NCBI GenBank assembly: GCA_963789885.1
Contig: CAWBNB010000003.1
Location: 248,001 to 312,000, forward strand
Length of the DNA: 64,000 bases
Source: DATEDA01 sp963789885
GTDB lineage: Bacteria > Pseudomonadota > Gammaproteobacteria > Burkholderiales > SG8-39
Direction of reading: 5' to 3'
Part shown: in pieces, positions 28,271 to 36,459 of the stretch
Layout: every line of letters starts with the position of its first letter
Numbering within the stretch: position 1 is the stretch's first letter
Made by a program: the position numbers and the translations under genes
The notes under the pieces: generated by a model
Database searches by the model: none
Told to the model about the DNA's origin: nothing
The model's input: the letters and a program-made list of their open reading frames with translations, nothing else

Positions 28271-29260
28271 TCACCCGAACCCCGGGTGGCGACCCAGCCA
28301 CGTCGTGTAATCCTCGAACGCGCGGTCGAGCGGATAGCGGGGCGCGAACCCGGCTTCCGACCGGATGCGATCCACGCGGAACGGCGAGCGGCCGACGCTG
28401 CCGAGGGGCAGCACGTTGGCGGCGGCGGGATCGGTCACGAAGCGGTACCGGAAGCCGGGGTACCTGCCGACGAGGCGCTCGCACCAATCGCCGATGTCCC
28501 ACGGCATGCCCGTGCCGACGTGGAACACCCGGCTTTCGAGCTTCGGCGCGTCGAGCAGCGCGATCAGGCCGGCGGCAACGTCCGGTCCGTAGATCCAGTC
28601 GCGCAGCTCCGCCATGCGCAGGATCCGCGCCTCTTCGCCGCGCAGCGCGAGGCGGACGGTCTGGAGCGGCAGCGCCATCCGGTCGCGGGCGCCGCTTTCG
28701 TGCTCCCAGCGGCCGAACACCATCGCGAGGCGGCCGACGACGATGTCCATCCCCCACAGTGCGCCCAGCCGCAGGCACGCACGCTCCGCCGCGTACTTGG
28801 TGATCGGATACATGCCGACCGGGCGCGGCAGATCGCTCACCTCGTCGAGCTGGTTGCCGGGGACTATTCCGAGGTCGCCATAGACCGCCCCGGTGCCGAC
28901 GTGGACCACGCGCCCGAGCCCGCGCTCGCGCGCAGCCTCGAGCGCGTGGATCGTGCCGAGAAGGTTGGTCTCTGCGATGCCGACGGGGTCCGCCGCATCG
29001 CGCTCGGGGCCGGCGGTGATGGCCGCCGCATGGATGAGGCGATCCACCCCGTGCGCCGCCATTGCTCGAGCGATCGCGCTGCGATCGCGCACGTCGCCGG
29101 TCACCCCATGCAGCCGACCGGGCAGGGGTGCGAAGTCTTCGACGGCCGCCCCGGGCAGCGGCTTCGCGTCGAAGGCGACGACGGTCTCGCCGCGACCGAG
29201 CAGCGCCTCGACCAGGTTGAGGCCGACGAAGCCCGCGCCTCCGGTCACCAGTATCGACAT
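28271..29260 (-). CDS. NAD-dependent epimerase/dehydratase family protein (329 aa)
   Basis: Extended SDR fold. GGAGFVGLN is the NAD-binding glycine motif at the N-terminus, HAAAITAG follows, the catalytic pair is in YPITKYAAE, and RVFHVGTGMPWDIGDW lies in the C-terminal substrate region. It sits in the operon immediately upstream of the Rieske alpha gene, so it is more probably a dehydrogenase/epimerase acting on a catabolic intermediate than a sugar-nucleotide enzyme; no polysaccharide genes are near. Substrate unknown. Confidence 0.85.
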   Translation of the reverse strand: MSILVTGGAGFVGLNLVEALLGRGETVVAFDAKPLPGAAVEDFAPLPGRLHGVTGDVRDRSAIARAMAAHGVDRLIHAAAITAGPERDAADPVGIAETNLLGTIHALEAARERGLGRVVHVGTGAVYGDLGIVPGNQLDEVSDLPRPVGMYPITKYAAERACLRLGALWGMDIVVGRLAMVFGRWEHESGARDRMALPLQTVRLALRGEEARILRMAELRDWIYGPDVAAGLIALLDAPKLESRVFHVGTGMPWDIGDWCERLVGRYPGFRYRFVTDPAAANVLPLGSVGRSPFRVDRIRSEAGFAPRYPLDRAFEDYTTWLGRHPGFG

Positions 29261-29323
29261 CCTCGATCCATCCGCCGCGACCGCCCGATTCTCCCCGACC
29301 GGTGCCGGCGCTTCAAGCGCGCG

Positions 29324-29959
29324 CTACCGCAGACCGTCGGCCTGGAGCTGGAGGAGGCGGCGCAGGTCGGCGACGCCCTTCTCGGGGTTCGGGCGCGGCG
29401 CCGCGATCCACCAGCGCAGCGAGGCGGAGTAGACGAAGAAGATGTAGCGCGCGATCACGGCGGGATCCTCGCGCGAGCGGATGCGCCCCGCGCGCTGCGC
29501 CGCGCGTACGAGGGCCTCGAGGCCGTCGATCAGGCGCCTGCGGATGCCGAGAAACGTCGCCGCCTGCTTGCCGCTCGAGTAGAAGGTCAGCTCCTGCAGC
29601 AGGATGCGCGCGAGCGCGGGCTTCGTCGCGAGCCATCGGTAGTGCACGCGGAAGACGGCGAGCAGCTGCTCGACGAGCGGCCGGTCCGGGCGCGGCGCGG
29701 CGAGCGCAACGTCGGTGACCGCGTTCAGCTCCTCGTTGAAGATGAGGAAGACGAGGTCGCGCTTGTCCTCGGCGTAGTTGAACAGCGTTCCCAGGGCGAC
29801 GTGCGCGCGCTGCGCGATCTCGCGCATCGTCGCGGCGCCGTAGCCGTGGCGGGTGAAGAGGTCGGCGGCCGCGGCGCGGATGCGCTCACGGGTTTCGAGC
29901 TTCTTCTGCTCGCGCCGGCCGGGGCCCTCCGGCCCCTTGCGTCGTCTTGCCTCCTTCAT
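29324..29959 (-). CDS. TetR-family transcriptional regulator (211 aa)
   Basis: Basic N-terminal tail, then a TetR DNA-binding domain: TRERIRAAAADLFTRHGYGA, TMREIAQRAHVALGTLFNYA with the recognition helix, and KRDLVFLIFNEEL. The rest is an all-helical ligand-binding domain. Encoded in the operon with the Rieske oxygenase genes and the lipoprotein receptor, so it probably autoregulates that operon; the inverted repeat at 31067-31088 in the upstream divergent gap is a possible site. Confidence 0.9.
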   Translation of the reverse strand: MKEARRRKGPEGPGRREQKKLETRERIRAAAADLFTRHGYGAATMREIAQRAHVALGTLFNYAEDKRDLVFLIFNEELNAVTDVALAAPRPDRPLVEQLLAVFRVHYRWLATKPALARILLQELTFYSSGKQAATFLGIRRRLIDGLEALVRAAQRAGRIRSREDPAVIARYIFFVYSASLRWWIAAPRPNPEKGVADLRRLLQLQADGLR

Positions 29960-30007
29960 CTCCCACCCGCGGCGCGCCCGGCGCTCATTGCGCCCGCGCC
30001 GTGCCCG

Positions 30008-31036
30008 TCAGCGGACGGCCTGGTCGTAGAAGGTGCCGTCGTAATACGCGGCCGGCGGCTGGAACTGCTTTTTCTTCTCGGTCCACTTCGAGCGGATCGC
30101 GAGCACCGAAGCGACGCCCTTCAGGTCGATCTGCGCGCGCCGCTGGAAACCGTCCTTCGGATCGAGCAGGACCCGGTACGCGATCTCGGCCGAGGCCGGC
30201 GTCGCGTTCGGCTGATTGCGAATGAAGATCTGCAGCGCCTCGGCGCGGTTCGCGGGATCGTACAGCCACTCGACCGCCTGCGCGTAAGCGCGGATGAATC
30301 CGACGACGGCGCCGCGGTTCGCTTCGGCCCACGGTTTCCGCGTTCCGAGCACGAGACCCTGGTAGGGTCCGATCACCGTCACCGCGTCGGCGAGGACGTT
30401 GAAGCCGCGCGCCTGCGCCTGCACCTCGAACGGGGAGAGGAGGAGCGTCGCGGCCTGCTTCTTCTCCAGCAGCGCCTGGTAGCGCTGCAGCACGCCGCCC
30501 GCCCGCTCGACCGAGTAGGCGGGCTCGCGCAGGCCGTTGCGGTCGAGGATCTCGAACAGCACGAAGGCGTAGCCGGTCGTGCGGGCGTCCACCGACACCG
30601 TCTTCCCGCGCAGCTCGCCGATGGTCTTGACCTCGGGCACGGAGGTGAGGCGCAGAAATCCGTTGTCGCCGCCCATCACCGCGATCAGGTCGGGTCCCTG
30701 GATCGGCGCTTCGCCCTGGCCTTCGCGATAGGCGATCAGGTTGTCGATCGCGGTCATCGCGAGGTCGAACTTGCCCTCGATCAGCCCGGTGAGCTGGAAC
30801 ACCGAGTTCGGCGTCGGCGTGATCTTCACGGCGACGCCGTTCTGCGCGAACAGGCCCTTGTCCTGCGCGACCCACACCGGCCAGTTGAACCCGCCGGGGA
30901 ACACGATGAGCTCGAGCGGCTTTTCCTTCGATCCCGGCGCGCCCGCGACCGGCTTCGGCGGGTCGGTGGAGCACGCGGCCAGCGCGGCGGCGAGGGCGAG
31001 CGCCGCGAGCATCAGCCGGCAAGTGCGGTTTCTCAT
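30008..31036 (-). CDS. ABC receptor lipoprotein, NMT1/SsuA-like (342 aa)
   Basis: Signal peptide with lipobox LAAC (MRNRTCRLMLAALALAAALA then AC), so the protein is lipid-anchored. Mature motifs IVFPGGFNWPVWVAQDKGLF and GLIEGKFDLAMTAIDNLIAY, and LRGKTVSVDARTTGYAF, are those of nitrate/sulfonate/thiamine-precursor receptors. The ATG at 31036 has RBS GAAGGAGG. First gene of the Rieske-oxygenase operon; no permease or ATPase accompanies it, so it must share a transporter encoded elsewhere. Ligand presumably the oxygenase substrate, which is an inference. Confidence 0.85.
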   Translation of the reverse strand: MRNRTCRLMLAALALAAALAACSTDPPKPVAGAPGSKEKPLELIVFPGGFNWPVWVAQDKGLFAQNGVAVKITPTPNSVFQLTGLIEGKFDLAMTAIDNLIAYREGQGEAPIQGPDLIAVMGGDNGFLRLTSVPEVKTIGELRGKTVSVDARTTGYAFVLFEILDRNGLREPAYSVERAGGVLQRYQALLEKKQAATLLLSPFEVQAQARGFNVLADAVTVIGPYQGLVLGTRKPWAEANRGAVVGFIRAYAQAVEWLYDPANRAEALQIFIRNQPNATPASAEIAYRVLLDPKDGFQRRAQIDLKGVASVLAIRSKWTEKKKQFQPPAAYYDGTFYDQAVR

Positions 31037-31066
31037 TCGTCTCGCCTCCTTCTCGTCAGCTTTGGA

Positions 31067-31088
31067 GCGCCGCACCCCTCCGCGGCGC
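31067..31088. promoter_or_regulatory. Inverted repeat between divergent receptor and MFS genes
   Basis: Perfect 7-base arms GCGCCGC and GCGGCGC with an 8-base spacer, in the 88-base gap between the receptor operon and the exporter gene. It could be a TetR-type operator. The GC-only arms make chance occurrence quite possible in this genome. Confidence 0.3.
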
Positions 31089-31124
31089 GCCGTAGGATAC
31101 GCTTCCGGGGCGAAACCGACCGGC

Positions 31125-32822
31125 ATGAAACGAAAAGCCGCACGCCACGCGGGTCCCACCGTCACCGTCGCAGCCGGGGCAGAGGAGCCCGCTTCCCCTG
31201 CCGCCGCTCCGCGCGCGCGACGCGTTTCACCGTGGAGCTCCCGCCCGTACCGGCTGCTCCTCGTCCTCTGGCTCGCCGCCAACGTCTCCCAGTCGATGCA
31301 TGAAGCCACCTCCGCCTGGCTGATGGCTTCGCTCGGCGCGAGTGCGTTCGTCGTCGCGTTGCTGCAGTCGGCGTCGTCCCTGCCGACCTTCCTGCTGGCC
31401 CTCCCGAGCGGTGCGCTCACGGATCTCGTCGACCGCCGGCGGATCCTCATCACCGCATACGCGATGATGAGCTCTGTCGGCATCGTGCTCGGGATCGTGC
31501 TCCTCGCCGGGTTCGCCTCGCCGGGCGTCCTGCTCGCCGGGGCGCTGGCGATGGGCCTCACCTTCTCGCTCCGGCTGCCCGCCTATTCCGCGGTCGTGCA
31601 GGAGGTGGTGCCGCGCGAGGCGCTGCCGCGCGCGATCGTCTGGGCCGGCGCGGCGATGAACGCGTCGCGCACGGTCGGTCCGCTCGCCGCCGGAACGATC
31701 ATCGCGTGGAGCGGACCGGCGTACTCGTTCATCGTCACCGGCATCCTGATGCTCGGCGTCACCGTGGCCCTCGTCAGGTGGCGGCGTCCGCGTGCGCCCG
31801 CGAGCACGCTGCCGTCGGAGCGCTTCATCGGCGCGATGCGGGTCGGGCTGCAGTTCGCGCGCCAGACGCCGGCGGTGTGGGCGGCGCTTATCCGCGGCAC
31901 CGCGTACTTCCTGTCCGCGGTGGCGCTGGTCGCGCTGCTGCCGGTGGTCGTGCGCGACGAGCTCGACGCCGGACCGAACACCTTCTCGCTGCTCTTCAGC
32001 CTGTTCGGCCTCGGCGCAGTGACGCTCGCGCTGACGATCCACATCTGGCGCAGCCGCCTGTCGCGCGACGGCATGATCATCTCGGGGATCGCGATGCAGA
32101 CGGCCGCCGCGATCGCGTTCGCGGTGTTCGAGAACGTCGCCGTCCTGGCGGTCGCGATGTTCCTGAGCGGCGTCGCGTGGATCTCGGTCGCCTCGGCGCT
32201 GAGCGTGACCGCGCAGCTCGCGCTTCCCGCCTGGGTGCGCGGGCGCGGTCTGGCAGCCGTGCAGATGGCGTTCATGGGCGGTGGAACCATCGGGGCGCTC
32301 GTCTGGGGGCAGGTGGCGACGACCTGGAACCTGCGGATCGCGTTCGCGGCCGCCGCGGTCGCTACGCTGGCGAGCCTCACGCTTGCGCGCCGCTACCCGC
32401 TGGCGGGCATCCGCGAAGAGGACCTCACGCCTTCGAGCCACTGGCGCGAGCCCGAGGTTGCGAGCCCGGTGGAGCACGACGAGGGCCCGGTGCAGGTCAT
32501 GCTCGAATACCTCATCGACCCGAAGGATTCGGAGGCGTTCGTCGCGCTCATGCAGGAGAGCCGCCGGTCGCGGTTGCGCGGCGGGGCGAGCTCGTGGGCG
32601 GTGTTCAGGGATCCGGCGAACCCCGGGCGCTACGTCGAGCAGTGGGTGGAGGAGTCGTGGCTCGAGCTGCTGCGCCACCGCGACCGCCTCACGGTCGCCG
32701 AGCGCGAGCTGCGCGACGCGAAGCGCGCCTTCCACATCGGCGATGGACCGCCGGCGATCAGCTACCTGATTGCCGAGGACGTCGCGCGCCGCAAGCGCGA
32801 TCAGGGCTCGACCACGGTGTAG
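31125..32822 (+). CDS. MFS transporter, EntS/MFS_3 type, with C-terminal domain (565 aa)
   Basis: About twelve transmembrane helices. Segments YRLLLVLWLAANVSQSMHE, SLPTFLLALPSGALTDLVDR (the helix 2-3 loop) and SLRLPAYSAVVQEVVPRE are typical of the MFS_3 enterobactin-exporter-like family. From about residue 447 a soluble ~110-residue extension (VMLEYLIDPKDSEAFVALMQ, YVEQWVEESWLELLRHRDR) looks like a dimeric alpha-beta barrel of the antibiotic-biosynthesis-monooxygenase type; this architecture recurs in the family. ATG at 31125. Its 3' end overlaps the convergent LysR gene by 22 bases. Probably exports an aromatic compound or siderophore. Confidence 0.85.
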   Translation: MKRKAARHAGPTVTVAAGAEEPASPAAAPRARRVSPWSSRPYRLLLVLWLAANVSQSMHEATSAWLMASLGASAFVVALLQSASSLPTFLLALPSGALTDLVDRRRILITAYAMMSSVGIVLGIVLLAGFASPGVLLAGALAMGLTFSLRLPAYSAVVQEVVPREALPRAIVWAGAAMNASRTVGPLAAGTIIAWSGPAYSFIVTGILMLGVTVALVRWRRPRAPASTLPSERFIGAMRVGLQFARQTPAVWAALIRGTAYFLSAVALVALLPVVVRDELDAGPNTFSLLFSLFGLGAVTLALTIHIWRSRLSRDGMIISGIAMQTAAAIAFAVFENVAVLAVAMFLSGVAWISVASALSVTAQLALPAWVRGRGLAAVQMAFMGGGTIGALVWGQVATTWNLRIAFAAAAVATLASLTLARRYPLAGIREEDLTPSSHWREPEVASPVEHDEGPVQVMLEYLIDPKDSEAFVALMQESRRSRLRGGASSWAVFRDPANPGRYVEQWVEESWLELLRHRDRLTVAERELRDAKRAFHIGDGPPAISYLIAEDVARRKRDQGSTTV

Positions 32823-33721
32823 GCGCGCGATTCGAGAAACAGCCCGGCAACGGCGCCCCTCAGCCAGCTGTTCGCGGCGTCGTGGTGATAGCGCTCGTGC
32901 CAGTGCTGCTTCACGAGGTAGGTCGGTAGTGCCACCGGCGGCGGCAGGAGCTTGACCTTCGCCGATTGCCGGATCACCTCTCCCAGACGCTCGGGGACGC
33001 AGACGAGAAGATCGGTCGCGGCGATGATCGATGCGAGCCCGAGGAAGTCGGGCAGCCGCACCGACACCTTGCGCACGACCCGCTTTTCCTCGAGCGCCTT
33101 GTCGAGGATCCAGTGACCGGTCGCCGACGTCGTGACCACGACGTGGTCCTCCTCGGCGAACTGCTTCAGGGTCAGCCGGTTCCTGATGCGCGGATGGTCT
33201 TCCCGCACGACGCACACGAACCGCTGCTCGAAGAGCTTCTGCTGATAGAAGCCCGCCTCGAGCTGGGGCATGAAGCCGATCGCAAGGTCGGCATCCCCCG
33301 ACTCGAGCATCCGCGGCGTCTCGGACGAGATCGGCACGATCTCGAGCTGGATCCCGGGCGCGGCCTGCTTGAGGTGATTCAGCAGTGTCGGCAGCAGCAC
33401 CGCCTGGCTGATGTCGGTCAGGCACAGGCAGAAGGTCCGGTCGGACCGGAGGGGATCGAACGTCGCCCGGTGGCGCAGCGCGCCGTCGAGCAGTCCCAGT
33501 CCGTCCCGCACGGGCCGGATCAGCTCCGCGGCGTACGGCGTCGGCTGCATCCCGTCCGAGGTCCGGACGAAGAGGGGGTCCTGGAAGTGCTTCCGCAGCT
33601 TCGCGAGCGCGATGCTTACGGACGGCTGCGTGACGCCGACGTTCTCGGCCGCGCGCGACACGCTCCGCGTCTTGTAGACCTCGTCGAAGACCTTCAGAAG
33701 CTTGAGGTCGAGCGCTTCCAT
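32801..33721 (-). CDS. LysR-family regulator, NahR/NodD-like (306 aa)
   Basis: N-terminal winged helix LDLKLLKVFDEVYKTRSVSR, AENVGVTQPSVSIALAKLRK, and QDPLFVRTSDGMQPTPYA, the last being characteristic of the NahR/NodD/LinR branch rather than the CbbR branch. The C-terminal co-inducer domain includes FCLCLTDISQAVLLPTLL. It is divergent from the maleylacetate-reductase-like gene across a 208-base gap containing a 24-base inverted repeat. NahR-type proteins sense salicylate-like aromatics, so this one probably activates the 33.9-38 kb operon. Confidence 0.9.
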   Translation of the reverse strand: MEALDLKLLKVFDEVYKTRSVSRAAENVGVTQPSVSIALAKLRKHFQDPLFVRTSDGMQPTPYAAELIRPVRDGLGLLDGALRHRATFDPLRSDRTFCLCLTDISQAVLLPTLLNHLKQAAPGIQLEIVPISSETPRMLESGDADLAIGFMPQLEAGFYQQKLFEQRFVCVVREDHPRIRNRLTLKQFAEEDHVVVTTSATGHWILDKALEEKRVVRKVSVRLPDFLGLASIIAATDLLVCVPERLGEVIRQSAKVKLLPPPVALPTYLVKQHWHERYHHDAANSWLRGAVAGLFLESRAYTVVEP

Positions 33722-33746
33722 GGTGTGGGCCCTTCATAAGCCATGT

Positions 33747-33770
33747 CAATGGCGCCTATTGGCACCATTG
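33747..33770. promoter_or_regulatory. Probable LysR-type operator (inverted repeat)
   Basis: Arms CAATGGCGCC and GGCACCATTG match at 9 of 10 positions around a TATT centre. The repeat starts 26 bases upstream of the LysR ATG, inside the divergent gap, the usual place for an autoregulatory and activating LysR site. Confidence 0.55.
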
Positions 33771-33929
33771 CATCGACAGAATAGTCCTCCACAACTATCG
33801 TTCGGTCAACGCTGCATGCGCAGGCCGCCGCGGGCTGTTCGCTCGTCGGGGCCGAGCCGCCCTCCGGGCGGTTCTTCCGCTAAGCTCTCGGGCCTCCGGC
33901 GCGACGAGCGGCCGGTGGAGGAACCGCCC

Positions 33930-35111
33930 TTGGAGAGCTCCACTGCACGGCAGGACCCGGCCGGCACGCATCACTGGCCGGCGCAGCAGCGCGTCATCTA
34001 CGGCGTGCCATACCGCGAGGCGCTCGCCAGGGAGCTCGAGCGCTCCCGCGCGCGCCGCGTCTTCGTCACCACGACCCGATCCTTGACCAGCGGAAACCTG
34101 GTCGCGGGCGTAATCGCGGAGCTGGGCGAGCGGTTCGCCGGCAAGTTCCACGACATCGCGGCGCACAGCCCGCGCGAGGCGGTGATTGCCGGAGCGAAGG
34201 CGATCCGAGCGGCCGAAGCCGATCTGATCGTCGCGGTCGGCGGCGGCTCGGTGATCGACGCGACGAAAGTGATGCTGATTGCGCTGTGGCGCAATTTCGA
34301 GTCCGCGGACCGGCTGAGCGAGGCCGCCAACCGCATCCCCGAGTCGAGCGCCTGGGACGACGACCCGCAGCGGCTCCGCATGATCGCGATCCCGACCACG
34401 CTGTCGGCAGCGGAGTTCTCGCCCCACGCGGGAATCACCGATCCGGCGCGCAAGGTCAAGGAGGGCTTCCAGCACCCGCTGTCGGTGCCGAAGGCCGTGA
34501 TCCTCGATCCGGAGGCGACGCGCGAGACCCCGCTCGAGCTCGTCCTCTCGACCGGCATGCGTGCGGTCGACCACGCGGTTGAAGGCTGGTGCGCGACGCG
34601 AACGGCGCCGCTGGCCGAGGCCACTTGTCTGCGCGCCATGCAAATGCTCGCGACCGCGCTGCCGGCGATCAGGCGCGATCCGGCGGACATGCCGGCACGC
34701 CTCGACGCGCAGCTCGGGATGTGGCTGTCGCGATTCGTGACGATGGCCGGGATCCCGTATGGCGCGAGCCACGGCCTCGGCTACCTGCTCGGCGCGTACA
34801 AGGGCGTGCCGCACGGGATCACGTCGTGCCTCACGCTGCATGCGGCGTTGGCGTGGAACGAGCCGGTGAACGCCGACCGGCAGCGCGCGGTCGCGGAGGC
34901 CTTCGGCCGACCGGGAGAGCGCGCGAGCGTGGCGGTGCGATCGTTCGTCGAGTCGCTCGGGCTGCCGACGCGGCTCGGCCAGGTCGGGATCACGCGAGAC
35001 GACCTGCCGGCGATCGCCGGTTCCTGGGACGGCGCCGGCCCCTTGAGCGCCAACCCGCGGCCGGTAAGCGGCACGAAGGATCTCGTCGAGATCCTCGCGC
35101 TGGCGCTTTGA
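33930..35111 (+). CDS. Iron-containing alcohol dehydrogenase / maleylacetate reductase-like (393 aa)
   Basis: Fe-ADH fold: VIYGVPYREALARELERS at the N-terminus, cofactor motif VGGGSVIDATKV, and AIPTTLSAAEF resembling VPTTYAGSE of maleylacetate reductases. Metal-ligand positions are incomplete: GMRAVDHAVEG has Arg where FucO-type enzymes have Asp, GASHGLGY keeps the first His only, VPHG keeps the last His. Maleylacetate reductases also have an altered first ligand, which supports that reading. I place the start at TTG 33930, with GGAGGA upstream and normal family length; the frame is open much further upstream. Expected role: reduction of maleylacetate or a similar keto acid late in aromatic breakdown. 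Confidence 0.72.
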   Translation: MESSTARQDPAGTHHWPAQQRVIYGVPYREALARELERSRARRVFVTTTRSLTSGNLVAGVIAELGERFAGKFHDIAAHSPREAVIAGAKAIRAAEADLIVAVGGGSVIDATKVMLIALWRNFESADRLSEAANRIPESSAWDDDPQRLRMIAIPTTLSAAEFSPHAGITDPARKVKEGFQHPLSVPKAVILDPEATRETPLELVLSTGMRAVDHAVEGWCATRTAPLAEATCLRAMQMLATALPAIRRDPADMPARLDAQLGMWLSRFVTMAGIPYGASHGLGYLLGAYKGVPHGITSCLTLHAALAWNEPVNADRQRAVAEAFGRPGERASVAVRSFVESLGLPTRLGQVGITRDDLPAIAGSWDGAGPLSANPRPVSGTKDLVEILALAL

Positions 35112-35142
35112 TCCGAACGACTACCTGGAGAGTACGAAAGCG

Positions 35143-36438
35143 ATGGCCAACACGCACGCGTCCCGATCGGATCGTTCGTTCGCACGTGAACCGCTCCCGA
35201 AGCGCTTCTGCAATCTCGACCGGCTGCTGCATTCGCTCAAGGTCCGCGGACTCGACGGCATCGTCGCATCGCTGCCCTACAACGTCTTCTATCTCTCCGG
35301 CTTCAACGCCGTCGCCCACAAGTCGGACGAGCCGCGGCCTTATGCGGTCCTGATTTCGCGGCACGCGCCCGAGCACCCGGTGCTCGTCGTCGCGGACTAC
35401 TACCTCGCGACCTTCCTGAGCCAGCCGACGTGGGTCGAGGACATCCGGCCGTTCCGGGCGGTGATGATGCCGCTCGATCTCCCACCGAAGCGCGATGACA
35501 TCGACCGGTTCATCCCGGAAGGTGGCGCGACGGTCGAGTGGATTCAACGCTCGCGTCAGAGCTACGCGTTCGACATGGTGAGCGCGTTGCGCAGCGCGCT
35601 GAAGGATCTGAAGCTCGACCGGGGGCGGGTCGCCTTCGACGACGTGGGCTTCGGCCTGCGGCTCGGCCTCGACGGCGTCGAGGTGGCGGATGGCTACGAT
35701 GCGCTGATGTTCGCGCGGGCGGTGAAGACCGACGCGGAGATCGGCCTGCTCGAGCGCGCCACGCGGCTCAACGAGGCGGCGATCAGACGGACGATTGCGT
35801 CCTGGGAGAGCGGCGCGACCTGGCGCGACCTCAACCGGGCTTACGCGCGGGCGGTGATCGACCTCGGCGGCTTCGTGCGCGACCCCGGCGGCATGGTGTG
35901 GGGCCATCCGCGCGGGAACGACGCAGCGCTCATGCTGCAGACCGGACTCGAGAACGACGAGGTATCGGCCGGCACGCACGTGATGTTCGACTGCCATGGC
36001 ACGCTCGACCTCTACTGCTGGGACGGCGGCAAGACCTGGGTCGTGAACGGCGAGCCGGCGAGCGCAGGGAAGCGCTTTGCCGCCGCGACCGCGGCCGTTG
36101 CCGCGGACCTGCTCGATGCCATGCGCCCGGGCGTCCGGGTGAGCCAACTCCAGGCGCGGGCGCGCGAGACCTACCGCAAGGCCGGCGCGCCGGACCCCGC
36201 CGCTGCGGTGATCTTCTTCCACGGGCTCGGCCTGTCGCACATGGACATCGAGCAGCGGACCGCCGACGGCAAGCCGTACGGCGACTGGACGCTCGAAGCG
36301 GGCATGGTCGCCCCGATGCACCTCCTGTATCCGGGCGGCGAACGCGAGCGCTGGTGGGTCGAGGAGGTCGTGGTGATCGGCAAGGACGGCGGGCGCCCGC
36401 TGTTCTCCTGGGGGTTCGGGCCGTTGACAGGCTCGTGA
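35143..36438 (+). CDS. M24 (pita-bread fold) peptidase-like protein (431 aa)
   Basis: N-terminal creatinase-like domain (LDGIVASLPYNVFYLSGFN, ILVVADYYLAT-like strand), then the pita-bread domain. Metal ligands can be followed: Asp in MFDCHG, Asp in CWDGGKTW, His in FFHGLGLSH, Glu in WWVEEVVV. The ligand Glu in the normal GMVFTIEPG is replaced: here GMVAPMHLLYPGG has His/Leu. That departure, and its place among catabolic enzymes, suggest a creatinase- or hydrolase-like function instead of a plain Xaa-Pro peptidase. ATG at 35143 with an upstream GGAGAG. Confidence 0.8.
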   Translation: MANTHASRSDRSFAREPLPKRFCNLDRLLHSLKVRGLDGIVASLPYNVFYLSGFNAVAHKSDEPRPYAVLISRHAPEHPVLVVADYYLATFLSQPTWVEDIRPFRAVMMPLDLPPKRDDIDRFIPEGGATVEWIQRSRQSYAFDMVSALRSALKDLKLDRGRVAFDDVGFGLRLGLDGVEVADGYDALMFARAVKTDAEIGLLERATRLNEAAIRRTIASWESGATWRDLNRAYARAVIDLGGFVRDPGGMVWGHPRGNDAALMLQTGLENDEVSAGTHVMFDCHGTLDLYCWDGGKTWVVNGEPASAGKRFAAATAAVAADLLDAMRPGVRVSQLQARARETYRKAGAPDPAAAVIFFHGLGLSHMDIEQRTADGKPYGDWTLEAGMVAPMHLLYPGGERERWWVEEVVVIGKDGGRPLFSWGFGPLTGS

Positions 36439-36459
36439 CGAACTGCGCGAGATGAATCG

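Noticed and set aside
27071..31303. A 4.2-kb open frame on the plus strand, opposite the Rieske operon
   Set aside because: Arg/Ala-rich low-complexity translation with no domain; it is a codon-bias shadow of the minus-strand genes. Similar shadows lie at 4601-7246, 10586-13567 and 54551-57610.
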